Under the pieces are notes generated by a model. That model ran no database searches and was not told the DNA's origin. It worked only from the letters and a program-made list of their open reading frames with translations. Positions 36,293-47,283 of a stretch of 62,775 bases of DNA are shown here, piece by piece. Position 1 is the first letter of the stretch. Each line of letters opens with the position of its first letter. The translations under genes were made by a program, and so were the position numbers. The stretch lies in the NCBI GenBank assembly GCA_015852425.1, contig JAAAIG010000117.1, positions 1 to 62,775 on the forward strand, in the 5' to 3' direction. Origin of the DNA: Gryganskiella cystojenkinii. Lineage: Eukaryota; Mortierellomycota; Mortierellomycetes; Mortierellales; Mortierellaceae.

Positions 36293-39200
36293 ATGACATT
36301 TTGTGATGATGAGGGCTGGATCGTATTCAGCGATCGACGAGCCATGGACTTTTCACTGTGCTTTCAAGACAGGTAGGACAATCCTCCCCCCGAGCGCATT
36401 TCATAAAGGATTTTCGGGTGCTAAAGGAAGGTAACTAAAGCTACGACTTGGCATTTCGTGTTGTTGTTCTTGTGCCCACAAAATAGTATCATCATAGTCG
36501 TCCCGAGTGTGGTGCTCCTCGCGGCTCTGACCCCTAGACTTCACATAGTCTTGACCAAGGGGCGGTTGCAAGGGGTCAAGACCGGACTGATCTTCCCCTT
36601 GAAGATGTTGCTTGTCCTTGCGGGCATAGGCCTTCAAATCGGATTCTTGATCGAGTTGACCAAGGCAACTTCGTACCCATCGTCGAGTCTCCTCAGTTCT
36701 GTTTTCTACATTGTTGCTCTTGTAAGTAACTTTCGGCGTGTCCAACACAACACAACAACCATCTACAAAAAAAGAAAAATAGGGTTGCGGCGTTTTCAAA
36801 ACCCTGATTTCGATATTAAACAAGCTTTTTGTCCTTGTGCACCGCCGAAAAAAAATGAAACTTTAACGCAAAATAGCTCGCCGCCGCCGTCCTTCATTAT
36901 TTTGAGCATTTCAACATGTTCCACCCTTCGAGTACTCTCTTAATCTTTTGGTTATTCACGACCCTATTCTCCATTTTTCCGACACGGGCGTGGATTCAAG
37001 ATTCCCCTGATCATCTGCACGATCCCAAGGCCCTTCTCAAGTTACTCTTCTCCATCGTTTCCTTTTTCGTCTTTGCGCTGGAAAACGTTCCCAAGGCCAA
37101 TCAAAAGTTTTTGACACGTCCAAATGCTCCCTCGGTTGTTCAAGCCAACCCATCCCCAGAACCTTGGTCCAATTTTTTTACTCGGGTAACCTTCTTTTGG
37201 TTATTGCCATTGTTGCGATTGGGCAAGAAGAAGACCCTGAAGATGGACGATATCTGGAATCTCCATCCAAAGTTGCTCTCGTATCCCTTATACCTGTCTA
37301 CCAAGGCCAAGATGGAAACCGATGAGGCCCTCGCGATCCAAAAGCACAAGGATGAGCAACTCAAGGACCCGCACCTGAGAAAACCTAAAGGACACATCAA
37401 TCTGATCGCAGCCGTGGCCTATACTGTCGGTTGGTCCTTTACGGCCGCAATTGTCCCTCGTCTGTTCTATGTTGCTTCGATGTACATCCGGCCGATCCTG
37501 TTTTCAAATTTGATCGGGTTCATGACAAGTTATACCGCGCATAGCAAGGTCCCCGAGGAGCCCTGGGTGGGGTTCGGATTACTCATCGCTGTGATGTCCA
37601 GTGCGGTGTTTGCCAGTCTCTTTGATGGCCAGTTCCGCCACTCCTGTTTTCATTCTGGTCTCATGGCACGTTCTGTCTTTGTGAACCTGATCTACCGCAA
37701 GGCGCTGAGATTGAGCTCCACAAACAAACAAGAGGGTATGGGTTCGATTGTCAACCATATGTCCACGGACGTGGACAAGATTGTTGCCTTGTTCTCAGTC
37801 ATCCATTATTTCTGGTCCTCGATCATCGAGGTTATCATTATCATTTCTTTGCTCTACCTCCAAGTTCGATACGCGATCTTCGCGTCACTCGCCGTCGTGA
37901 TCCTTGTCATTGGTGTCTCGGTTCTTTGTAGCCCCCAGATCGGAAAATACCAAAAAGCCATGATGCAATCCTCGGACAAGCGTATGGCATTGATCTCAGA
38001 ACTCGTCAATGCTATGAAGGCCATCAAACTCTATGGATGGGAGCGTTTCTTTTCCGACAAGATCACGTTTATTCGTCAGGAACAACTCGACCGGTTGAGG
38101 AAATTCTACGGTTGGGTCGTCATTGTCGCTGTCCCAATGAACTCAATCCCACCATTTTCAATCTTTGCAACCTTGTCAGCTTACACACTGATCGCGACCG
38201 CGGAGGACCCATTAGATCTTCAGAGAATCTTTACTACGATTACTTTGATTAACATGTTGGAGGGTCCCGTCAATCAAGTCAGTAACTCATTGTCGTCCGT
38301 TATTGCTGGTAAAGTCTGCTTTGATCGGCTGAGTGAGTTTTTGAATTCGGAGGAGATTGATGATGAGAATGTTCGACGTGCCGCGGATCCAGAAGAGTCC
38401 GAGATCGCGTATGAGATTCAAAATGGAACTTTTGGATGGTACACTCCCGAGGCGATTCAAGCCCATCTGGAGAAACGAAAGAAGGAGGCCGAGGAAAAGG
38501 CCAAGGAGAACGCCAAGAAAGCCAACAAAGCCAAGAAGGAGACCAAGAAATCCGAAACGCCATCTTCCTCCAGTCCTGCCGAAGCCGCGACTCTCCCGGA
38601 CGAGAAGGAAGGACATCGCACTACGAATGACAGTAACGACGACAAGGATTCAGATGAGAAGGATCTTACCATCCTTGAAGCCTCCAAACAGCCCTTGGCC
38701 GAGGAGAAACGGGATAGTACCGGTCCAGTCCTCCATGACATCAATCTGCAGATCAAGCGCGGGTCGTTAACGGCAGTTGTTGGTCGAGTAGGTGAGGGAA
38801 AGTCTTCATTGGTGGGCGCGCTCCTCGGTGAGATGCACAAGTACAAGGGTTCGGTCAAGTCCTATGGTTCCTTGGCCTTTGTAGCTCAAACGGCCTGGAT
38901 CATGAATGATACAGTCAGGAACAATATCCTATTTGGTCATCCCTATGATAAGGAGCGGTACTTGAACACCGTTCAATCCTGTGCCCTGGCCGCGGATTTC
39001 AAGATGCTCATCGACGGCGACAAGACTGTTATCGGCGAAAAGGTAAAAAATAGCCTTTTTACTTCTTTTTATCTATTTTTTTTTTTTTTTTTTCCGTTTT
39101 TTCATTATTGTGACTACTTAAATGTTTTTTTTTTTTTTTTAATCCGTGTCTTCAGTATTGTGACTACTGACATGTTTTTTTTTTCTTCATCTTCTTCTTT

Positions 39201-41583
39201 GGGCGAATTATGCTAGGGTATCAATCTCTCTGGTGGACAGAAGCAGCGTATCTCGATCGCCCGTGCCGTTTACGCCAACGCTGATATCTATATCTTTGAT
39301 GACCCCCTCTCTGCAGTCGATGCTCATGTCGACCAACACATCTTTACCCATGCCATATCGACCATCCTCGCGAACAAGACCCGCATCTTGGTCACGAATG
39401 GCGTGAACCACTTGCCCGATGTGGACCAAATCGTGGTGATCAAGGCCGGTATGATCGTCCAGGATGGTCCATATGCCGATCTCATCCAAAACGAACAGGG
39501 AGACCTCTATAGACTGATCCAAGAGTCCAAGGCCATGGCCAAGAAGAGCGAGGAGGAGGAAGAAGAGGCCATGAAGGGTGAGGAGTATCCAGAGGATGAA
39601 GATATCGAGGATACGGACGAGAAGATAGAAGTCGAGGAGGCGGAAGAGGAAGTCACTGAGGATATCCTCGTCCAGGAGGCGAAGACTGGTTTATCCAAGA
39701 AGGAGAAGGCATCGTTAAGACCAGCAGCACCGACCAAGCGACCGACCTTCAAACATGGCAAATCCTCCCATATCCCCCTCCATGAAGACGTGATCGAACT
39801 CGATGAGACCAACGAGGTCGACGACGAGGTTGTTAGCAAGGGTTCTGTTGGCTGGAAAGTTTACAAGTTCTATATCGCTTCTCTCGGTGCCGTCAACTTG
39901 GTCCTCTACGGGCTTGTCAACGCTTCCTTCTTGGCTGTGGAGATGAACGCTCAGCTCTGGCTAGAGAAATGGGGTAGTCAAGACTCTCTCCCGATCGAGA
40001 AACAACACTCGAATGGTTATTGGATCGTGACCTATTTCGCATGGATCATTTCCTCGACGTTCATGATGTCCTTTGTTTTCTCAAACTCGTTGATGAACAT
40101 GGCTAACCGTGCCTCTGTGAAGTTACACAGTGCCATGCTGTTGCCCATGATGCGATCCCCCATGAGTTTTTTTGACGTGACCTCCTCCGGCAAGATTGTG
40201 AATCGATTTGCACATGATATTGCTGCAGTTGACATGGATTTACCCTTGCAGTTTATGAACTTCACGTTCATTGTCATGAGTATGATTATGCTCTTTGGAT
40301 TCTGTATCGCCGCCACACCGTATTTTATCTTGGTCATGATTCCTCTGGCCTTTGGGTACTACTTCCTTGCCGGGTTCTTCCTCGTTTCGTCTCGGGAGCT
40401 TAAGAGACTCGATTCCGCAGCTCGATCTCCCATGTATGCCCATTTCAGCGAGACCCTCTCAGGATTGGTCACGATCCGCGCTTATTCGGAGGTTGATAGG
40501 TTTGCAGTCCAGGCCACAACTATGCTTGATCGATCCCTACAGACCAGTTATTTGGCGAGTACAACGAACCGGTGGTTGGCGATTATGCTCGATATGATGA
40601 GTGTTGTGGTCCTGTGCATGATTTCGCTCTTGGCCATCCTCCAACGCAACTCTGTCAGTGCCGGTGTCTACTCAATTGTCCTCTCTCAGATTGGCGGTCT
40701 GACAGAAACTATGAGTCGATTCTTGACTGTCATCTGTCAATTGGAGACTGATATTGTGTCAATCGAACGTGTGCATGAGTACTCTGAACTCCCCTCTGAG
40801 GCCCGGGATATCATTCCGGATTCCAAGACCCCCGAGAGTTGGCCACAACAGGGTCAGATCGTGTTTGAGCAGTACTCGACTCGATACCGTGAGGGATTGG
40901 CACCGGTTCTTAAGGAGATTGATTTTACAGTTCCGGCAGGATCCCGTGTGGGAATCGTCGGTCGCACAGGTGCAGGAAAATCGAGTGTGACCATGGCTCT
41001 TTTCCGAATTATCGAAGCTACAGGAGGTTCCATTTCGATTGATGGTATCGATATCTCAACAGTGGGATTGACAGAGCTTCGTTCCCGCCTGACCATCATC
41101 CCTCAAGATCCTTTCCTGTTTGGAGACACGATCCGAACCAACATGGATCCCTTCAACAAGTACACGGACGCCGAAATTTGGACCGCTCTTGAATCCTCGT
41201 CTCTCAAGGGATACGTCTCAACTCTTGCGGGAGGACTCTCTGCCACGATCGACAACGGTGGTGAGAGCATGTCTCTGGGTCAACGACAACTCATGAGTCT
41301 TGCCAGGGCCATGTTGGCCAAGAACACGCGTGTGCTCTGTCTGGACGAGGCCACAGCCGCGATTGATATCGAGACTGACAATGCGATCCAACGTGCATTG
41401 AGAAAGAATTTCCAGGGCTGCACTGTGCTGACGATCGCACATCGCATCAACACGATTATGGACAGTGATCGGATCTTGGTATTGGATCATGGTCGTGTGG
41501 CAGAGTACGATACTCCCGAGAGCCTGTTGCAGAACAAGGAGAGTATTTTTTACTCCTTGGCTGCCAAGAGTGGAAACGCATGA
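36293..41583 (+). CDS. ABCC-family (MRP/Ycf1-like) full ABC transporter with TMD0 (four exons)
   Basis: Likely vacuolar or plasma-membrane exporter of glutathione conjugates or other organic anions (inferred from family). Exons 36293-36372, 36487-36721, 36877-39042 and 39217-41583 give 1615 residues. TMD0 of about five helices occupies residues 1-180, from CDDEGWIVFSDRRAMDFSLC. Then come TMD1, NBD1 with Walker A GRVGEGKSS (about residue 738), signature NLSGGQKQRISIARA and DDPLSAVDAHV, an acidic linker, TMD2, and NBD2 with Walker A GRTGAGKSS (about 1409), MSLGQRQLMSLARA and LDEATAAIDIETD. NBD1 is missing 13 residues relative to NBD2, usual for ABCC. A charged ~90-residue insertion (Lys/Glu then Asp-rich, about 632-722) splits the start of NBD1. 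The exon 1 start ATG 36293 was found by splice phase; the HYFEHFN segment opens exon 3. Confidence 0.92.
39070..39195 (+). repeat. imperfect tandem duplication inside an ABCC intron
   Basis: Within intron 39043-39216 the unit TATTGTGACTACT..ACATG flanked by long T-tracts occurs twice (about 39106 and 39155, 49 bp apart). Both copies end in a run of 10-20 T. It is non-coding and probably arose by slippage or unequal exchange between T-tracts. Confidence 0.7.
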
Positions 41584-42232
41584 TAACTTTCTAACAAAGA
41601 TAGAACCTATAATAATAATGATTTAAACAAGCATGCTAATATATTCGATTCAACTCCGGGTGTTGGAACGTTGGCCGGGGGGGGGTTTTTTTTTGTGCAC
41701 CATGTAGAGAAATACCCACAGTCGCTGAAGGCCTAGAGACTGTCCGCCATTTTGCACCTCGATGGCAGCCATGATACATCCTGTTAAACGACAAAGCGTT
41801 TGAAGTGAGCGTGACACTTTGTTTCGGGTTTGCTTAGATGGCCACCTCAAGCTGTAGCTTCACCTTGCTTCCAAAAGCAGCCACTGTTAATAAATAAATT
41901 TTTATTTTGGCGCAAAGTGACTATTGAAGGACTATTTAAACCAAGCGTAGCAATATATTATTTTTTTCATGCGGACAAAAAACGAATCAACAAAAAAAAT
42001 GCAGCGAGCAAAGGGCCTGTGCTCAAATGACGCGGGAGCTCCTCTGCCATGGCTTTGCCTTTTTCGCTCTCTTTGTCTTTTGACAATTCATTCCGTCACT
42101 GTTGGTCAATTGACATCTCATCATTCCAATCTACTTGTTTCTATACATTCATTCACGGTTGCGATTGCAACAACTCCCATTCGGTGTTTTCGACAGTTCA
42201 CGGTTAAAAATTGAGACATTCACACTTGCGGC
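41584..42232. other. spacer between the ABCC transporter and seipin
   Basis: About 650 bp, no gene seen. It contains a G(9)T(10) junction near 41680, AT-rich sequence around 41880-42010, and a seipin leader (CATTCCGTCACTG onward) rich in CATT and TTCA. No defined regulatory site. Confidence 0.4.
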
Positions 42233-44318
42233 ATGGCAGTCTTGGAGGCAAGTTTTTTTTTTTACTTTTTTTTATTTTTTTTCGTTTGGTCAAATGCTCA
42301 CGAAACCATCAACAACAATAAGAAACCCTAGCTGATGGCTGCAGTTGACTATTTGCAACAAATGAAACGTACCGTACAAAAAACCAAAAAAAAATACTAA
42401 CTTTCAGTTTACTTTATTTTTTTGGGGATAATCAACTTGGTGTGGATTAGATCATCGGGTTCTTACTCTCGCCCTTCCTAAATCTCTTGGAACCCTATGT
42501 TCGCTGGATTTTGAATATTTGGACATCTGGACAGTTGCATCGAAAGGCGGTCCAAGGACTGATCGCGTTTACTCTCTTGTTCGTCCTTGTCGGCGTGGCA
42601 TTTGCGGCGTATCTGGGGTTCTATTGGGTTTATATCCCTCAACGAGGGCATGTGGCATCGGTGCATTTACAGTATGGATCGCCAGGGTAAGCCACAGTAA
42701 TGAGAAACGTCAACGTTAATCTCAAGTTGTTTCGGGTGCGTTACATGGGGTCGCTATTAATCATGGATGTCAGGAAGGACTGGGGAATCGCGTAATTCAC
42801 GAATGGAAATTAACAGAGACTCTCACGCTTGTCTATATCAAATCTGACAAATTTTTTTGTTCTATTTTATCCCCGTAGGCCAGCGGGATCTTCCTTATCC
42901 AAATCGCCGAGTGCTGTGGTAGATTTTACTCGACGAGGGCGTATCGATCAGGTAAACTGGTGACAGGGAAGGGATTAGAAAACGTGACGAAGGGATCAAC
43001 TCGATTTACAAATCGATATCAATTTGTTGATAAAAAAATCGACTCCATGCTTTCTTAATAGATCTTGCGTGGCGACCAGGCGTACGATATTTCTGTTAGT
43101 CTAGTGGTACCGACGTCGCAGCGGAACGTGGGCATTGGTAACTTTATGGTTACGGTTACTCTTCTGGACCGACAGGATCGGCTGATCACGACATCAAGTC
43201 GATCCTCGATCGTGACGTACGAGTCGTTGCCGTTACGACTGATGAGAACTATTTGGCGTGCGGTACCTCTTGTTCTTCGCCTCTCAAAAGAGTCTCAAAC
43301 AATCAAGGTTATCGTCATGGAGAAGTTTAAAGAGAACTCTCATAACCCGGTCGTAAGGGCAGTAGTTGATATATCGAATGCAGAGCTGATGATCTACAAG
43401 TGTACGCTCAACATTGACGCGCATTTTCAAGGGTTGCGGTAAATACTTTTTTCTTTTTTTTTTGGATCATTTGAAAGAATGATTCCGCGCTCTATTGTGC
43501 GCTTGGTTGACTGAACACGATCATCTGTTTTCTCTTGTTGCTTCGTTTTTTATAGATATTTCATGTACTACTATCGGATTTCGACCGCGCTCGTGTTCAT
43601 GTCTCTGTTCATCTTTTGGGAAATGGTCTTTACGATCCTGACCTGGCAGGTCCTGTCGGAGTTTTTTGGGACGAAAAACGAAGACTCAGTAGCCCTTGCT
43701 GGGCACGGTCAGGGACCACAGCTGCAGCATCAACATCCACAGCATGGTCAGTATGCGTTTCGTTCTCCGATGACTTATGCTACTACAAGAGCTGCACCAA
43801 CGATCTCTGCACCGACAACATCTCGCTTGCAAATGCGATCGTTATGGCCGGTTCCGAGACAGCCACAACTTCAAGAGGACCCATATTTGGCTTCTGAGAG
43901 TGAAAGATCGGGTGGGGATGACGAGGTTGATGATGAACTTTTAGAGGGTGATGTGACAGAGGAGCGAGTAATGTCCAGTGGTCGATTAGGCAGGACAACA
44001 GGACCGCGATCGAAAATCGCTGAAGATACAGTTGTCCCAGGCAACGAGGGTCGAGTACAAGAAGGTCACCTGCCCGTTTTGGCAGCTTCTGGATCTGCGA
44101 ATCCTGTTGAAGGTGGAGCATTGGATGATCAACGATCATTTAGCTCCGGTCATTTGGTCTCCGAGGATGAGATCGAGTCGCTCGACGAAAATGTTGAAGG
44201 AGGAGGCGTGATGGATGCCAGTGGTCAAGATGGTTTATTCCATGAACAAGGAATATCAACGGCGACATCGGTTTCTCTGGAGCGGTCGGTTCGATCCCGC
44301 CGGCGGCCTGTTGCCTAA
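42233..44318 (+). CDS. seipin homologue (five exons, GC-AG first intron)
   Basis: ER membrane protein that organises lipid-droplet formation at ER-droplet contacts (BSCL2/Fld1 family). Exons 42233-42247, 42451-42686, 42879-42951, 43062-43438 and 43556-44318 give 487 residues. Seen: a short cytosolic N-terminus (MAVLE, IIGFLLSPFLNLLEPYVRW), TM1 (GLIAFTLLFVLVGVAFAAYL, about 39-65), then the lumenal beta-sandwich with YDISVSLVVPTSQRNVGIGN, FMVTVTLLDRQ and the hallmark SSIVTYESLPLRLMRTIWR. TM2 (STALVFMSLFIFWEMVFTIL, about 242-267) and an acidic, Gln/His/Pro-rich C-terminal tail of ~220 residues follow. The first exon codes only five residues and its intron starts GCAAGT; only this join gives the conserved IIGFLLSP frame. 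A decayed second copy lies at about 45520-46420. Confidence 0.9.
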
Positions 44319-45519
44319 TATTCATGTTACTCTCTCCCTCTCTCTCTCGCTCTCTCATTTTTTTATGATACAACTATGATCTTCAAATATCGCCTGTTGC
44401 CGTGCTTGCTAAAGCGCGCGGATAAGTTTTTTTTTTACGATTTTTTGTGTTTGAATGGATATCGAATGTGTCTGAATGAGGTTGACGGCCCTGGAGCTAT
44501 TTTGATAGCAATTTGAAATTTCATTCTTGAAGATGAGCAAAAATCAAGGGCGTTCGCTAGTTGCCATTTGTCTCCGTCACCCCAATTCTGCGACAGACAT
44601 TGTTTTAGTTGGCACGTCAAACATTCTCAAGCGGTTCTACACCATCTCGGGTCTTTGTACCAGATCTCGAGATGCATGTATGGTGTATCGTCTTTTGATA
44701 GTGTTCAGGCTAAAGAGATTCGTACGATTAGGGGATGAAGACCTATAAATTTAGGGTGCTCTTAAATTCGACGGTTGGATTGAGAGGTGGCCGCCTGCTC
44801 ATTGCGCGCCATGTAAATCCATTTCGTTCGAACTTCGTGCCTTCCCCAGCTACGTTCTTTTCTTATATTACTATGGTTATTATGATTTGCTTTTCTCAGA
44901 CGTGGATGTGGTGCTCCGTGACGGATTTTTTCAAGTGACGATTGGAAGTTTGGGTGGATTGACGAATTTTATTGAAGCACACGTGCCGACCCTACCAACT
45001 CAACTTTTGTTGAGCTATCTCGCATAATAAAAAAGAATAATGAGAGCTAAAGTGTTCAAGAAGCATTGTCTGCCCCAACGTGACCTCTTGGCACCCCGTG
45101 GATTTATCAGCTTCGAAATTCTCGGAGGCATAGGAGGCACACAACCCGTTCCTGGATAAGCAGAGTGATAGCAGCGGTGTAGTCGGGGATGTATAGAGGA
45201 AATTGCCAAGACGCGTATCAACGGTGTGAGTTATCCGGATGCGTCTCCACTTCAAAATAGGTATTTTTTTTCTCAGGTGGTATGATTTTCACTCCTGGTA
45301 TCCACAAAATAGTGGCGAGGCGGATTTCCTCAATCATCTAGACAATGCGGGAAAATAAATAACTTGGCACAAAGAAGATGAACAGTGGCTACGTCCAGCG
45401 ATGTAGGATGAGCTCTCGATCGAACGTTTTGCCCAAAAAAAAAAAAAAATTCTCTTCGTTTGTGCGTCACGTCTGCTTCTGAGTTTTACGTGGCAAGGTG
45501 TTTTTGAACGGTTGATTAT
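44319..45519. other. gene-free spacer after seipin
   Basis: A (CT)n run follows the seipin stop (44330-44357). The rest is A/T-richer, with many stops in all frames and no recognised coding. A minus-strand stretch near 44992-45255 is open but matches no family I know and has no splice or start context. Confidence 0.4.
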
Positions 45520-46420
45520 GACAGGTGATCTCCATGACGATAATTTATCTTTGGACGTATAATAAGATTGGATGATGACTGCATCCAGTCAATCTGCGAT
45601 CGACATATGCGAGCACTCGCCGGTAGGATAGAAAGTTTGAACTGCCGATCTGACAGAAGATGTTGCCGATCAGCGAGGGTATTCTATTGCGAAGTAGACA
45701 GAACTAGAAGAGCACGATCCACATTTTAGAATAATTTCAAAGGATAACGGTAAAAATTGCTACTTTTGTTCCCAACGATTGGACACTGTTTGCTGTCTCT
45801 GCGCCATTATTCTTTGGCCGATTGACAAGATTATATTTTTCGTTCTGTCTTTCTTTCCATTAAGAAATACTACCTGATTCTGACCACACTCGTGTCTCTG
45901 CTGTCTTTTAGGCGGTAGTCTAGAAGTTCAATTGCAGCGTCAATATTTGGAGTATGGTTGACGTGCGTTCCGATTCGCCAAATGTTGTATACCACAGCAA
46001 GTGGGTCGACGAGCTCCGCCCGTTCTGCTTCGCAGTCGCATATCTAAATCTTCAGTATCAATTCGAAGGCGACCACATTTCAAGAGGATGCATATTTGGA
46101 TTCGGAGAATAAAGCATAACGACAATTCAATTAATGATGCGATGTAGATGACGACGGAGCTCCGGGCCATCAAACACTAATATCACAAGATCTTTAAGGG
46201 TCGCAAGAAAAACAAGAGAGGGGGGAGGGGGTCCCGGATCATTCAAGACGAAACCGACGACGATGCAGTTTTACCAGGTTGTTAAGGAAGCAACAACGAT
46301 CGTTTAGCTCGCGTCATATGGTCATAGCACGAGACAGAGTCGCCTGTCGAGCATATTGAAGAGGAGACAGGCACTACTCAAGTCAAATCTGTGGTTAATG
46401 AAGCACACGAGGTGGTTACA
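45520..46420 (+). pseudogene. decayed duplicate of the seipin gene (exons 4-5 region)
   Basis: Colinear but degraded matches to the seipin gene about 2.3 kb upstream. GGACGTATAATAAGATTGG..GATCGACATATGCGAG parallels the exon 4 text near 43165. AATACTACCTGATTCTGACC parallels the TM2 start at 43566. TTTCAAGAGGATGCATATTT parallels CTTCAAGAGGACCCATATTT at 43869. CAACGATCGTTTAGCTCGCG parallels CAACGATCATTTAGCTCCGG at 44130, followed by a matching GAGTCGCCTGTCGA segment. Stops and indels occur throughout and exons 1-3 are not visible. This is an old, non-functional duplicate, oriented like the parent. Confidence 0.75.
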
Positions 46421-47283
46421 AAAGACCGCAATCATAAATGACTATGATCGCTGTTAGGTCCATATTACCCATTTTTGTGTAAGAAGAACTGCATAGTGCT
46501 AGGAGCTATTTTTTTTTTCTCCTCGCTTCTCAACTCATTTATGACCATCTTATATCGCATAGAGGGGTTGAGGGCTTTATTCGAATATAATATGCTGGTT
46601 GACGGCCATTCATCGTTTTCTTACTTCGACGGTGTTACGCTGTACCAAAAAAAATGGCCGATCGTACGGACTGTTACTACTCAAATGTGTTGACGGGCTA
46701 TTGTATTGCGTGGCTCGACAATAAAGAAAGAAGTTCGGGTGGTTGAGATTTATGTCTCCTAACGAACTGAGTAAAGCTCGACGTGAAGCCGATTTACTCC
46801 GTTCGAGGAAGGCTCGATATAAAGGTACACTCGTCTCCATGTTTTCTGGCGAACAGTCATGAATAACAGTCAAACTCATATTACAGCTAACAGTGAGGGA
46901 TAGAGCATGGGACGAGACCTGTGCTTTTTTTCTTGTGAAATGGGAGTGAAGTGGAAGGAAAGGAATGAAATGAATGAAAACGATAATGGCACACTTCGAT
47001 GTCTTAGGTTTGAATGAAATCACCTTTCTATCACTTTTGCTGGCTAACCGTTTAAGGAGTTATTTGACAAGCACAAGATAAAGGACCAAATTCGCGACAG
47101 CTTGATCGTAGGCCAATCCCCCCGACCTCCGTACATGCAGCTAGTCAATACCATTTGCACCCCTTACTTCATTAAAGGCTTACAGGCTCATAATCTTATT
47201 ATATTTATGACGATGAAAAAATACAGTATAGAATAAAGCTTTTCTAGGAAACTGTCTAAAAAAAATATCTTCCTCCTTCTCCA
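46421..47283. other. gene-free spacer
   Basis: A/T-rich, with no gene I can support. A 35-codon open stretch starting ATGTCTCCTAACG at 46753 has a coding-like look but ends without a partner exon. The last 200 bp are the probable 3' flank of the minus-strand F-box-type gene. Confidence 0.4.

Noticed and set aside
46753..46860. 35-codon open stretch starting ATGTCTCCTAACG
   Set aside because: Looks coding, but no partner exon or homology could be found, so it is not reported as a gene.
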